Source of the DNA: Paenibacillus sp. SYP-B4298
Lineage (GTDB): Bacteria > Bacillota > Bacilli > Paenibacillales > Paenibacillaceae
Assembly (NCBI RefSeq): GCF_027627475.1
Contig: NZ_CP115484.1
Span: forward strand, 2,092,001-2,156,000
DNA length: 64,000 nt
Direction: 5' to 3'
Shown here: piece by piece, positions 8,727-17,015 of the stretch
How positions within the stretch are numbered: the first letter of the stretch is position 1
Layout of the letters: each line of letters starts with the position of its first letter
Made by a program: the position numbers and the translations under genes
Notes under the pieces: model-generated
What the model saw: the letters and a program-made list of their open reading frames with translations, nothing else
The model's database searches: none
What the model was told of the DNA's origin: nothing

Positions 8727-8759
8727 TGCACCGGGCGCTTCATGAGAGCGCTCGGTGCA
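8727..8759 (+). other. intercistronic hairpin between nirB and nirD
   Basis: A 13-base stem (8727-8739 with 8747-8759, one G-U pair) encloses a 7-base loop and has no T-run after it. It begins nine bases after the nirB stop codon. Such a structure would be expected to protect or process the nirB mRNA or to lower read-through into nirD rather than to act as a full terminator. Confidence 0.6.
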
Positions 8760-8785
8760 GCAGGCCAGGATAGGGGGAGAGGCAT

Positions 8786-9124
8786 ATGAAGCTGCAATCC
8801 GAAACTACCGAGTACACGTATCATACGCTAGGTTCGCTGAAGGAATTTCCACTGCGGATTGGCCGGAAGATCGTAATGGAGGGCATAGAGCTTGCTGTCT
8901 TCCGCACGACGGATGATCGTCTGTATGCGCTGGAGAACCGCAATCCGCACCCGAAGGGCGGAACGCTGGCAGAGGGGATCGTGTCCGGTCATGATCTGTA
9001 TGACCCACTGTACAATGTACGGATCGATCTACAGACCGGGAAGGCCTATGCGCCGGACGAAGGGGCAGCGCGAAGCTTTCCTGTCCGTGTTGAAGGCAAT
9101 CAGGTGCAGGTAGGCTTGCCTTAA
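8786..9124 (+). CDS. nirD: nitrite reductase [NAD(P)H], small subunit
   Basis: 112-aa partner of the large subunit, with a Rieske-like beta fold. Start ATG 8786 follows GGGGGAGAGG. The Rieske ligand positions are not conserved: the first Cys-x-His site reads Asn-Pro-His and the second Cys-x-x-His site reads Asp-Pro-Leu-Tyr-Asn. No 2Fe-2S cluster can be held there. Loss of ligands is known in NirD proteins, which are thought to be structural. It is co-transcribed with nirB unless the hairpin between them terminates. Confidence 0.88.
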   Translation: MKLQSETTEYTYHTLGSLKEFPLRIGRKIVMEGIELAVFRTTDDRLYALENRNPHPKGGTLAEGIVSGHDLYDPLYNVRIDLQTGKAYAPDEGAARSFPVRVEGNQVQVGLP

Positions 9125-9136
9125 TAGCAGAGCTGG

Positions 9137-9167
9137 CTATTCGTTACTAGTTACTAGCTATTCGTTA
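9137..9167. repeat. direct repeat CTATTCGTTA, two copies 21 bases apart
   Basis: CTATTCGTTA is at 9137-9146 and again at 9158-9167, two helical turns apart on the same face. A CTAGTTACTAG palindrome lies between them. It lies between nirD and the transporter gene, 52 bases before the start of the latter. It may be an operator for the transporter or a relic of duplication. Confidence 0.4.
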
Positions 9168-9218
9168 GATGTAAAGCGTGAATCAGGGATGCAGGGGACT
9201 TAGGGGAGGGGAAGCATC

Positions 9219-10001
9219 ATGTATCAGGAGACATTGGATAAGGTCGTGGAGTCTGCATTGGTTCGCAGGGCATTGCTTCGGGAGAGTAAGCTGAAATATA
9301 TGTTGTCCGCAGGGCTGGCGGGAGCTTATGTAGGAATAGGGATTATACTTATCTTTACATTGGGTGCTTCCTTGTCCGCTGTACAGTCGCCTGTCACATC
9401 GCTTGTAATGGGCACCTCATTTGGCATTGCACTGACGCTCGTCGTGTTCGCCGGTGCGGAGCTGTTCACAGGGAACAACATGTACTTCACGGCAGCGACC
9501 TTGTCCAAGAAGACGAGTTGGGCAGATACGCTGAGCGCTTGGTGCTGGTCATTCGGCGGCAACCTGATCGGTGCGATGGTTCTTAGCGGCATAATCGTCG
9601 GAACAGGGCTGTTCGCTCATATCGCGCCAGATCATCTGCTGTTTGCAGCCGCAGCCAAAAAGATGCATCTTGGCTTCAGTGAGGCCTTCTTCCGCGGCGT
9701 GATGTGTAACTGGCTCGTCTGTCTGGCGCTATGGACTTCGATGCGCGCCAAGGAGGACACCGCCAAGCTGATCCTGATCTTCTGGATGCTGTTCGCCTTC
9801 ATCGCATCCGGCTATGAACACAGTGTCGCCAATATGACGGTACTGGGTCTGGCGTTGCTCCTTCCCCATCCCGAGACCGTCTCGCTTGCTGGCTGGTTCA
9901 ATAATATGATTCCTGTTACCCTAGGCAATATTGTGGGTGGAGGATTATTCGTTGGCACGATCTACTTCCTGATCTCAAAGCCTGGCAAGAAGCGTCAATA
10001 A
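9219..10001 (+). CDS. formate/nitrite transporter family channel
   Basis: 260-aa integral membrane protein of the FocA/NirC family, which form pentameric channels for formate, nitrite or hydrosulfide. Six hydrophobic segments are visible from residue 28 to the C-terminus, and the family segments around GAELFTGNNMY (near 85) and GVMCNWLV (near 165) are present. Start ATG 9219 follows GGGGAGGGGAA. Downstream of nirBD, nitrite uptake or export is the natural role (NirC-like), but the substrate cannot be fixed from the sequence. A bidirectional terminator follows at 10015-10055. Confidence 0.88.
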   Translation: MYQETLDKVVESALVRRALLRESKLKYMLSAGLAGAYVGIGIILIFTLGASLSAVQSPVTSLVMGTSFGIALTLVVFAGAELFTGNNMYFTAATLSKKTSWADTLSAWCWSFGGNLIGAMVLSGIIVGTGLFAHIAPDHLLFAAAAKKMHLGFSEAFFRGVMCNWLVCLALWTSMRAKEDTAKLILIFWMLFAFIASGYEHSVANMTVLGLALLLPHPETVSLAGWFNNMIPVTLGNIVGGGLFVGTIYFLISKPGKKRQ

Positions 10002-10014
10002 GGAGTATAAAGCA

Positions 10015-10055
10015 AGCCCCCAAGCTCATCCGACCGCGGATGCCGCTTGGGGGCT
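10015..10055. terminator. bidirectional terminator between transporter and SCO genes
   Basis: Perfect 11-base stem (AGCCCCCAAGC at 10015-10025 with its complement at 10045-10055) and an inner CATCC/GGATG pairing. The genes on both sides are convergent and end within 15 bases of it. Confidence 0.8.
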
Positions 10056-10059
10056 ATTG

Positions 10060-10701
10060 TTATTCGTTCTTCGATAGATTATCTACCAGATAGGTGATGT
10101 CCTGCATCACTTGCTCATTGTCCATCTCCTCGCCCATCTTGTAGATCATCCGTACCTGCTGCTGGTCGTCGATGAGGAGCAGTGACGTCACAGAATGAAT
10201 GTACTGGTCATCATCCAGCTTCTGAATGGACAGACCATATTGCTCTGCAAGTCGGATCGTATCCTCCTGCTGAGGGCGAAGCAGCGTCCAGCCCGACGAA
10301 TCGATGCCCATCCGCTCGGCATAGCCACGCAGCACCTCTGGCGTATCGTTGTCTGGATCGAAGGTTGCCGAGAGGAAGGCTACCTTGCTGCCGAACCATC
10401 CCTTCTCCTGAAGCTTTCGCTGAAGCTCCACCATGTTCGCCGTAGTTACTGGACAAATATCCGGGCAACGTGTAAAGATAAAGGACATTAGCCTAATCTT
10501 GCCGTCATACTGCGTCTGGGTAATGGTATTCCCGTCCAGATCCGGCATGGAGAAGGCCGGAGAAGGCATCACTACTGGCAGCCGCCCCTTGCCACTTATT
10601 AGCGGCATAAGCAGATAGGCTCCAAACAGCAGGACAAGCACAAGCAGGGCGATCCAGTAGGGTCTGGATGAGCTGATCTTCGAATTGCCGTTGCTACTCA
10701 T
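10060..10701 (-). CDS. SCO1/SenC/PrrC-family copper chaperone
   Basis: 213-aa membrane-anchored thioredoxin-fold protein. An N-terminal membrane helix (about 12-35) is followed by an extracytoplasmic domain with the copper and redox motif CPDICP (near 78-83) and the distant conserved His in the QYIHS segment (near 167). SCO proteins deliver copper to the CuA site of cytochrome oxidase or, when linked to nos genes, probably to nitrous oxide reductase. Start ATG 10701 follows GAGGGGG. It is divergent from the nos-type operon across 265 bases, so a copper role for both is plausible. Confidence 0.9.
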   Translation of the reverse strand: MSSNGNSKISSSRPYWIALLVLVLLFGAYLLMPLISGKGRLPVVMPSPAFSMPDLDGNTITQTQYDGKIRLMSFIFTRCPDICPVTTANMVELQRKLQEKGWFGSKVAFLSATFDPDNDTPEVLRGYAERMGIDSSGWTLLRPQQEDTIRLAEQYGLSIQKLDDDQYIHSVTSLLLIDDQQQVRMIYKMGEEMDNEQVMQDITYLVDNLSKNE

Positions 10702-10966
10702 GTAATCCCCCTCTTCAATTAGATGGATACAGTTCTATGTATACAATTTTTTATTTTACCATTCAATCTTCCACGATAGCCATAACTACAAAGAGCTATA
10801 TACAGATATTTTCAATGCATCCACCACCAAAAGTGTCAAGGAATGTTCACTCCATTAGGACTGTCTTCGGCTATGGCCTATCCTGTACAATTACCTGCAG
10901 GCACCTTTATTGAAGCTGTATGTTAGCTGACAGGCTTGTCTATATTGTTACGAGGAGGGGATTGGG

Positions 10967-11293
10967 TTGCGATTCAATCAAAAATGGCGAATTGCCGCTA
11001 TAACTGGAGGTATCCTGGCTGTACTGTTCTTACTGGTTCCACTGCCCATGGCGCCTCCAGGGGGGACGCGAATGGTTCTGGATCATACTCAGCAGATATA
11101 CATAGCGCCTCCATGCTTTGAGCAGGCCAATGCGACGAATTACTTGACGGAGACGACCTGGAAGGAGGCGCGTCAGCGAGGCTATACCGCAGAGCCGTCA
11201 TGCACAGCAGAGCGAATGAAATCGGCCGCGGTACCCGGCTGGCAGCGTCTAGGGTCGCTTGTGGGTTATCTTCCGAAGGCGTGGGCGTGGTAG
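10967..11293 (+). CDS. small membrane-anchored protein, first gene of nos-type operon
   Basis: 108-aa protein starting at TTG 10967, chosen because GAGGAGGGG lies six bases upstream and no ATG is placed as well. One N-terminal membrane helix (about 9-28) precedes a short extracytoplasmic domain containing two Cys (near 50 and 79). I do not recognise a family. It leads a run of tightly packed genes for NosD, NosL, NosY and NosF, so it probably acts outside the membrane in the same copper or N2O pathway. The following frame begins directly at its stop codon. Confidence 0.6.
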   Translation: MRFNQKWRIAAITGGILAVLFLLVPLPMAPPGGTRMVLDHTQQIYIAPPCFEQANATNYLTETTWKEARQRGYTAEPSCTAERMKSAAVPGWQRLGSLVGYLPKAWAW

Positions 11294-11392
11294 ATGAGGA
11301 GCAGAAGCATCTTCGATCAGACGTATAGGTATCGCTCTGCGAATCGTTGTTGTCAGAGGCCTGTCACATTTGGGGCGCCGTCCCGACTTGAA

Positions 11393-11410
11393 ATGACTCT
11401 TTGTAGTCAT
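11393..11410. repeat. short perfect palindrome ATGACT-N6-AGTCAT
   Basis: Six-base arms at 11393-11398 and 11405-11410 with a six-base spacer. This lies in the roughly 180-base stretch between the 108-aa gene and the best start of the YtkA-like lipoprotein. The spacing matches dimeric Crp/Fnr-type sites although the sequence is not consensus, so it could be an internal operator. Confidence 0.35.
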
Positions 11411-11473
11411 AGGAGACTTGGGCAGTGGCGAGTATACTTAAAATCAGTGCTTGGCTTGGCAAGGCTTCAGCAG

Positions 11474-11902
11474 ATGTACCGCGTGTTCTGCGCTCAAGCA
11501 GGCAGAGCGGCACAGGTTGAATGGAGGTTGCTACAGCGCAGCCTGCTGCTTGTATGGCTGGGAGGGCTGATGTTGCTTCTAGCTGCCTGCTCGGCAGCTC
11601 CTGAGCCTGTCGACCCGGCGGACATCAGAGTGGCGCTATCCTCTGTCCCTGAAGCACCGACTGCCACTAGCGAGGCCACACTGCGTGCGACCGTGTCCGG
11701 GGTGAAGCTGTCTGACGACTACCGCATGATGTTCGATATAAGGATAGACGACAAGCCGGAGCTGCTAGAAGGCAGATGGGAGGGGGAAGACGTGTACACA
11801 GCAACGTATACCTTTCCGACAGAGGGGACCTACACCCTATATTTGCATCTGTATGCCGATGATCTTCATCTGACCAAGAAGGCAGAGCTGGAGGTGAAAT
11901 GA
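11474..11902 (+). CDS. YtkA/FixH-like lipoprotein
   Basis: Secreted lipoprotein with a YtkA-like beta-sandwich domain. The lipobox LLLAACSAA follows a hydrophobic signal (LLLVWLGGLMLLLAAC), and the domain runs from VALSSVP to the C-terminal ELEVK. The start is uncertain. The frame is open from ATG 11294, directly after the previous stop codon, but the extra N-terminal 60 residues are Arg/Cys-rich and do not look like protein. I use ATG 11474; TTG 11528 is another option. The end overlaps the nosD start by four bases (ATGA). YtkA-type proteins occur with copper delivery genes, in line with nosD, nosL and SCO nearby. Confidence 0.65.
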   Translation: MYRVFCAQAGRAAQVEWRLLQRSLLLVWLGGLMLLLAACSAAPEPVDPADIRVALSSVPEAPTATSEATLRATVSGVKLSDDYRMMFDIRIDDKPELLEGRWEGEDVYTATYTFPTEGTYTLYLHLYADDLHLTKKAELEVK

Positions 11903-13317
11903 TGAGTGCTTCACAAATCCCGGGGAAGGTCATGGCCTTGCTCTTGTTTGCTTGTCTGCTGCTTGCCGGGCTCATCGGCAGCACCTGGGCCGTGAGGGTG
12001 GCGGATGCGGCAGATACGGGCAATCTACAGCAGCTTGCCGCTCGCACGGCAGCAGGAGATACGCTCACACTGCCTCCGGGAAGCTATGAAGGGCCGCTGA
12101 TGCTAGACCGGGAAATGACGGTCAAGGCTGAGCAGCCTGGCACAGTGACGATCCGCCACACAGGCAGCGGTCCGGCAATTACGATTGCTGCCGATGGGGT
12201 GACTCTGGCTGGGCTAGTCGTGGATCAGCAAGCTGAGGAGCAGGCGGCCGCGATTTTGGTGCAGGGCAATCGATTTCTGCTGGAGAAGCTGACGGTGCGC
12301 TCCACGTCCTTTGGCATCCTGCTGCGTGATGCAAGTGACGGTGTTGTACGCCATAACTCCATAGAATGGCAAGGGACGGGCGCCGCTGTGGAGGCGGAGC
12401 AGGAGCTGCCGCTCACGGGCGACAGCATGGGAGTCACGCAAGGTGCGCTCGGTAGCGGCAAGAGCAATGGGATCGATCTGTACAATTCCCATCGCAACGA
12501 GTTATCCGGCAATCAGATTAAACAGGTCTATGATGGCATCTATATGGAGAATGCCGATGATAACCGCGTGTTGGACAATCGGATCGAGCAGTCACGTTAT
12601 GGAATTCACTGTATGTATACGAGACGCTCGCTTATTAGCGGAAATGTAGGCGACGGCAATGTGACAGGCGCGATGATTATGACCTCTAAGGAGGTCGAAT
12701 TGCGGCATAACCGGTTTGAGAAGCAGAGCGAGAACGTCCATTCGCAGGGCATCCTGCTGTTCGATGTCCAGCAGTCGACCTTTGCTAGCAATCGGGTGGA
12801 GGGCAACCGGGTGGGGATCTACATGGAGCAGTCCTCGGCTAACCGGATTGTCGATAACGATGTGGTGGCTAACTTTATCGGGCTTCAACTGCTGGATGCT
12901 GCCGATAATGAAATGACGGGCAATCTGTTCCAGAACAATACCTCGGATGCACAGTCCCGGAGCAGTGAGGGCAATCGGATACACGGGAACTACTGGGAGT
13001 CCTTTCGCGGGATTGATGCGGATGGAGACGGGGCGAGCGATATACGTTATGCGATTCATCCGCTCTTTCAGGGGCTGGTGAAGAAGCGTCCGGCCTTCCA
13101 GCTATTTTTTCAATCACCGGGTATGGTGTTTCTGGAGAGTCTGTATCAATCAGACAGCAGCAACTGGACAACGGATACAGCGCCATTGATGGCTCCTCCC
13201 GAGCGGGCTGCTACAGTAGGCGATGACGGGAGGACAGCCGCTCCGGGATGGCTCGGCCTGCTGATGCTGGGCGGTGCAGCAATTCTAATTCGATATGCTA
13301 GGAGACGAGAGGCATGA
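11899..13317 (+). CDS. nosD: NosD, extracytoplasmic copper-maturation protein with right-handed beta-helix
   Basis: 472-aa exported protein needed with NosF and NosY for copper-sulfur cluster assembly in nitrous oxide reductase. An N-terminal signal or membrane helix (about 10-30) is followed by parallel beta-helix (PbH1) repeats from about 40 to 350, with recurring 'N.I.. N.. .G' turns. A C-terminal membrane helix (GLLMLGGAAILIRYA, about 452-466) ends in Arg residues, which would tether it to the membrane, as expected in a Gram-positive cell. Start ATG 11899 follows GGAGGTGAA and overlaps the previous stop; ATG 11902 is the next codon. Its end overlaps the nosL start. Confidence 0.9.
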   Translation: MMSASQIPGKVMALLLFACLLLAGLIGSTWAVRVADAADTGNLQQLAARTAAGDTLTLPPGSYEGPLMLDREMTVKAEQPGTVTIRHTGSGPAITIAADGVTLAGLVVDQQAEEQAAAILVQGNRFLLEKLTVRSTSFGILLRDASDGVVRHNSIEWQGTGAAVEAEQELPLTGDSMGVTQGALGSGKSNGIDLYNSHRNELSGNQIKQVYDGIYMENADDNRVLDNRIEQSRYGIHCMYTRRSLISGNVGDGNVTGAMIMTSKEVELRHNRFEKQSENVHSQGILLFDVQQSTFASNRVEGNRVGIYMEQSSANRIVDNDVVANFIGLQLLDAADNEMTGNLFQNNTSDAQSRSSEGNRIHGNYWESFRGIDADGDGASDIRYAIHPLFQGLVKKRPAFQLFFQSPGMVFLESLYQSDSSNWTTDTAPLMAPPERAATVGDDGRTAAPGWLGLLMLGGAAILIRYARRREA

Positions 13318-13973
13318 GATTAAAAGGAATGGGTGTGGCAGCACTGCTGCTGATGCTTGTATGGGTGACAACAGCTTGCGGGGGAGCGAGCTATACGCCG
13401 CAGGAGATTAATGAGGAGACGGATGTTTGCGTCATCTGCAAGATGGCCGTCAAGGATAACGCCTATGCTACGCAGATCGTAACGAAGGATGGACAGTCGC
13501 TGAAATTTGACGATCTGGGCTGTATGAATGAGTGGAAGCAGCAGAACGGCACCGATACGATCGGCGCAGCCTTCGTGCGTGATTTCCATAGCAATCAGTG
13601 GATACCGTATGAGCAGGCGTATTACGCTTATGATCCGTCCTATGCGACACCGATGGCTTATGGCGTCGTTTCCTTCGAGAAGCAAGCGGACGCAGAAGCG
13701 TACATTCAGCAGCAGGGAGCAGGCACACTGATGACGTCAGAACAGTTAGCCAGTCATAGCTGGGCGGTGAACCGCGATATGATGAATATGGACGGTCATG
13801 GCCATGGGGATGCTCATGGAGATGGTCATGGCGATGACGGGATGAAGATGGAGGCGGAGTCCGGCCATGGTGGGGATTCATCGTCCCACGGGACGGAGGC
13901 TGACGGCCAGGCGGCGCATGGCGATATGGAAGGCAGCACGGATAAAGCTGCTGGAGAGGGGCACCACAAGTGA
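13314..13973 (+). CDS. nosL: NosL-type copper chaperone lipoprotein with His-rich tail
   Basis: 219-aa lipoprotein. The signal ends at the lipobox TTACGG (Cys22), followed by the NosL copper-binding motif CVICKM (Cys39, Cys42, Met44) and a NosL fold to about residue 150. NosL donates Cu(I) during nitrous oxide reductase assembly. The remaining 60-70 residues are unusual: a low-complexity tail of His, Gly, Asp and Met (repeats such as GHGHGDAHGDGHGDD and a final GEGHHK), probably a metal-storage or metal-scavenging segment. The gene overlaps nosD by four bases and nosY by four bases. Confidence 0.9.
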   Translation: MRLKGMGVAALLLMLVWVTTACGGASYTPQEINEETDVCVICKMAVKDNAYATQIVTKDGQSLKFDDLGCMNEWKQQNGTDTIGAAFVRDFHSNQWIPYEQAYYAYDPSYATPMAYGVVSFEKQADAEAYIQQQGAGTLMTSEQLASHSWAVNRDMMNMDGHGHGDAHGDGHGDDGMKMEAESGHGGDSSSHGTEADGQAAHGDMEGSTDKAAGEGHHK

Positions 13974-14791
13974 AGCATCTGCTTCAAGTGATGACCCGCG
14001 AAATACGAATGGGCCTGCGTAATCCGTGGGCCTATTCGTTCATGGGACTATTCGCGCTGTTCATGCTGAGCCTGCTGCTGATTAATTCCAAGGGCTATAT
14101 TCAAGGCTACTCGGGCGTCAGTGGAACGATGCTGAATCTGATCTTGTATCTGCTGCCGCTAATGACGCTCATGCTGGGCTCGTTCTCGCTGACTGGGGAG
14201 AAGGAGGATGGCAACTGGGAGCTGCTTAGCACGTATTCGCTGGGAACATTGGACTTCATCGGCGGCAAGTATATCGGGCTGGGTATCGTCTTGTTATCGA
14301 TCATTGCTGTGGGCTTCGGCTTTGCAGGGGTGCTCGGCTGGGCAGGCGGGGCAGGCTTCCAACTGGACACGTATGTGCTGCTTCTGGCTTTCTCTGCGAG
14401 TCTGGCGCTGATGTTTCTGGCGATCTCATTCCTGATCGGCAGCTTAGCCCGCAACCGCTGGCAGGCGCTGACGATCTGCATCGGTGTCTGGTTCTTCCTC
14501 ATCATCGCTTGGCAGCCGCTGTTGATTGCGCTGCTGGGCTCGCTGCCTTATATGTGGGTCAAGCCGATGCTCGCAATTCTCACGGCGCTAAATCCGGCGG
14601 AGCTGTCACGCCTTATGGCAGTGATCAAGCTGGGCGGCGGTTCGATTATCGGGCCGGAATATTATGACTGGGTGAAATGGCTGCGCCAGCCGTCCGGGAC
14701 GTGGAGCTATCTGCTGTTCGCTGCATTATGGATCTTCGGCACAGGCGGGATTGCCTGCTGGCTATGGGAACGGGGGAGAGGGCGTGGATAA
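13970..14791 (+). CDS. nosY: NosY-type ABC transporter permease
   Basis: 273-aa membrane protein with six hydrophobic segments, the permease partner of NosF. The NosDFY complex is thought to supply sulfur or another factor for the copper site of NosZ. Family features include the SLTGEKEDGNWELL segment (near 68-81) between helices 2 and 3. Start GTG 13970 overlaps the nosL stop (GTGA). Its 3' end overlaps the nosF start by eight bases, so translation of the pair is coupled. Confidence 0.88.
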   Translation: MKHLLQVMTREIRMGLRNPWAYSFMGLFALFMLSLLLINSKGYIQGYSGVSGTMLNLILYLLPLMTLMLGSFSLTGEKEDGNWELLSTYSLGTLDFIGGKYIGLGIVLLSIIAVGFGFAGVLGWAGGAGFQLDTYVLLLAFSASLALMFLAISFLIGSLARNRWQALTICIGVWFFLIIAWQPLLIALLGSLPYMWVKPMLAILTALNPAELSRLMAVIKLGGGSIIGPEYYDWVKWLRQPSGTWSYLLFAALWIFGTGGIACWLWERGRGRG

Positions 14792-15557
14792 GGTGACGGT
14801 ACAGGTGGCGAATATTCGCAAGCTGTTCAAGGGCGAAGCGGTCATCCATGATGTCAGCCTGCAGGCCGAGCCAGGGCAGATCATCGCACTCTGCGGCGGC
14901 AACGGTGCTGGCAAAAGCACAATCTTGCGTATGATTGCAGGTATTCTGCGGCCAGACAAGGGCGAGATTCGCGTATGCGGCCTAAGCTGGCAGGAGGATC
15001 GCAGACGTTACGCCCGGCAGATCGGCTATATGCCCGATGATTATCGGTTCAGCGCCGGGCTGACTGCCCGTGAGACGATGGCATTCTGGGCAGGGCTGAA
15101 GGATGTCCCCCGCAGCCATATAGATGAGGCGCTCGCCTCGGTCGGGCTGGAGGAGACGGGGAGCAAGCCTGTTGCTTCCTTCTCCAAGGGGATGCGTCAG
15201 CGCGTACTGTTCGCGCAGGCACTGCTCGCCCGCCCTCCGCTCATTATTATGGATGAGCCGACGAACGGACTGGACCCCTACTGGATGGAGAGCTTCATCC
15301 GTCTGGTACGCCAAGCGGGCGCCAGCGGTCAGACCGTGCTATTCTCCACACACCAGTTGCAGGTTGCCGAGGCGCTAGCGGATCGGATTCTGTTTTTGCG
15401 TGATGGCATGATCGAGCTGGAGGGCAGCAGCGCAGAGATTCGCCGTCAGCTTGGGGCAGGAGGATTTCAAGATGCATTCGCCAGCCTGTTCGGCATCCCG
15501 GCCGCTGCGGAGTCATCCAGAGCTGGTAGGGAACAAGGGGAGGACGACGAAGGATGA
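14784..15557 (+). CDS. nosF: NosF-type ABC transporter ATP-binding protein
   Basis: 257-aa ATPase with Walker A GGNGAGKST (near 38-46), signature SKGMRQR (near 137) and Walker B LIIMDEP (near 157-163) followed by a switch His (STHQ). I start it at GTG 14784, preceded by GGGGGAGAG; an ATG 33 bases upstream lies deep in nosY and has no ribosome-binding site. It pairs with NosY in the NosDFY complex. The end overlaps the next start (ATGA). Confidence 0.9.
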   Translation: MDKVTVQVANIRKLFKGEAVIHDVSLQAEPGQIIALCGGNGAGKSTILRMIAGILRPDKGEIRVCGLSWQEDRRRYARQIGYMPDDYRFSAGLTARETMAFWAGLKDVPRSHIDEALASVGLEETGSKPVASFSKGMRQRVLFAQALLARPPLIIMDEPTNGLDPYWMESFIRLVRQAGASGQTVLFSTHQLQVAEALADRILFLRDGMIELEGSSAEIRRQLGAGGFQDAFASLFGIPAAAESSRAGREQGEDDEG

Positions 15558-16117
15558 CATTGTTGCGTACACATCCGGTTCAGGCCGTGATTGCACTGCT
15601 AGTTCTGTGCGGGCTAGGCTATGTCGTGTGGACGGCCATGCCAGGGGCTTCCGAGGCGAAGGCGGAGGAGGGCGCTGTGGCGCCAGACATCACGCTCACG
15701 GGGCTGGATGGGGAGGCTCGTTCACTGACTGATTATCGGGGCAAGACGGTGCTGGTTAATTTCTGGGCTTCATGGTGTACGCCATGTGTGAATGAGCTGC
15801 CGCTGTTGAACGAGGCATACAAGCTGACCGCTGGTTCCGGCGAGCCGGTGGAGCTGTTGGCGGTCAATCTGGGGGAGCCGGCACATACCGTACAGCAGTT
15901 CGCGGATCGCTATGGGCTGCAATTTCCTATTCTGCTGGACGAGAGCGGCAGTCTCAAGAAGCCGTACCGGATTGCATCGCTGCCGGTGACGCTCGTTATT
16001 GCCCCGGATGGCAAGATCTCGAATATCCATGTTGGCGAGCTGGATGAGATGAGCGATATTCTGGGGCTCATGCAGCCTCAGCAGCAAAACGGCTCGATTT
16101 CAGGCGATAGAAGCTGA
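15554..16117 (+). CDS. TlpA/ResA-type membrane-anchored thiol-disulfide oxidoreductase
   Basis: 187-aa protein with an N-terminal membrane helix (about 10-28) and an extracytoplasmic thioredoxin domain with the active site WCTPC (near 75-79) and the cis-Pro loop SLPVT (near 147). It would reduce disulfides in apocytochromes or in copper-site proteins such as NosL, SCO or CuA domains, keeping Cys residues ready for metal. It overlaps nosF by four bases, which ties it to the operon and points to metal-site maturation. Confidence 0.88.
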   Translation: MTLLRTHPVQAVIALLVLCGLGYVVWTAMPGASEAKAEEGAVAPDITLTGLDGEARSLTDYRGKTVLVNFWASWCTPCVNELPLLNEAYKLTAGSGEPVELLAVNLGEPAHTVQQFADRYGLQFPILLDESGSLKKPYRIASLPVTLVIAPDGKISNIHVGELDEMSDILGLMQPQQQNGSISGDRS

Positions 16118-16172
16118 GCATTAAGCAAGTGGTGAGAAGGTGTGATCGAGAGGAATGGGAGGAGAATGCGGA

Positions 16173-16820
16173 ATGAATGCACCGTCTTTTCGCGTCTTGG
16201 TGGTGGATGATAGCGAGCATGCCCGGGAGGGGATTCGCACGATATTGAGCATGGACCCGGCATTCGAGATTGTTGCAGAGGGACGCAGCGGCCTGGAGGC
16301 GATCGCGTTGACCGAGCAATGGATGCCGGATCTGATCCTGATGGATATTCAAATGCCAGGCATGGATGGTCTGGAGGCGACCCGCCGGTTGAAGGAGCAG
16401 TATCCATATGTGAAGATCGTGATGGTGACGGTCTCTGACGATATTACGCATCTGTTCGATGCGCTGAAAAAAGGGGCGCAGGGCTATCTGCTCAAAAACT
16501 TGAAGCCGGAGGCGTGGCATGAGTATTTGCGGGCGATTGCCGTCGATGAGGCGCCGATGACGCGCGAGCTGGCTTTTCGGATTCTGAAGGAGTTCTCTTA
16601 CGCAGATAAGATGCTTGAGCCTTCGGCGATGCTGACCAGCCGTGAACGGGAGATTTTGACGGAGGTTGCCAAGGGCTTGTCCAATCGAGATATTTCGTCC
16701 ACGCTGAACATCTCCGAGCATACTGTGAAGAATCACCTGAAAAATATATTGCAAAAGCTCCACCTGGACAACCGAGTCCAGCTTGCACGCTACGTATATG
16801 AGCAAGGCTGGATGGGCTAG
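16173..16820 (+). CDS. NarL/FixJ-family response regulator
   Basis: 215-aa two-component regulator. The receiver domain (about 5-120) has the acidic pair VDDSEH, the phospho-acceptor Asp in ILMDIQMPG (near 57) and Lys in KKGAQGYLLK. The C-terminal LuxR-type helix-turn-helix contains LTSREREILTEVAKGLSNRDI (given here as family pattern) and NISEHTVKNHLKNIL. Start ATG 16173 follows GGGAGGAG; an ATG 18 bases upstream is in frame. No sensor kinase gene is adjacent. The 55 bases after the TlpA gene contain no obvious terminator, so it may be the last gene of the nos-type operon and respond to nitrogen oxides or oxygen. Confidence 0.9.
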   Translation: MNAPSFRVLVVDDSEHAREGIRTILSMDPAFEIVAEGRSGLEAIALTEQWMPDLILMDIQMPGMDGLEATRRLKEQYPYVKIVMVTVSDDITHLFDALKKGAQGYLLKNLKPEAWHEYLRAIAVDEAPMTRELAFRILKEFSYADKMLEPSAMLTSREREILTEVAKGLSNRDISSTLNISEHTVKNHLKNILQKLHLDNRVQLARYVYEQGWMG

Positions 16821-16848
16821 ACCTGTCAGAATAGGAGTGCGTTGTGCG

Positions 16849-16881
16849 ACAACCGGATGCTAGCTGTCCGGTTGTTTGTTG
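16849..16881 (+). terminator. terminator after response regulator
   Basis: ACAACCGGA at 16849-16857 pairs with its exact complement at 16867-16875, followed by TTGTTTGTT-like T-rich sequence. It ends the plus-strand nos-type unit. Confidence 0.65.
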
Positions 16882-17015
16882 TGTCCATTGGTGTCCAGCC
16901 TTAGTAAGCGAGCATGGATGAAGGATGAGATGTGCTCTTTGTCGAATAAGGATGGGAAGCGGTGTGCTTAGCATCAACCATAGAAAACCTGCATACAAGA
17001 GCCGAGGAGGTAGAG

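Noticed and set aside
16068-16805. Minus-strand open frame of 245 codons opposite the response regulator
   Set aside because: The plus strand encodes intact receiver and LuxR domains; the antisense frame has no start signal or recognisable protein.
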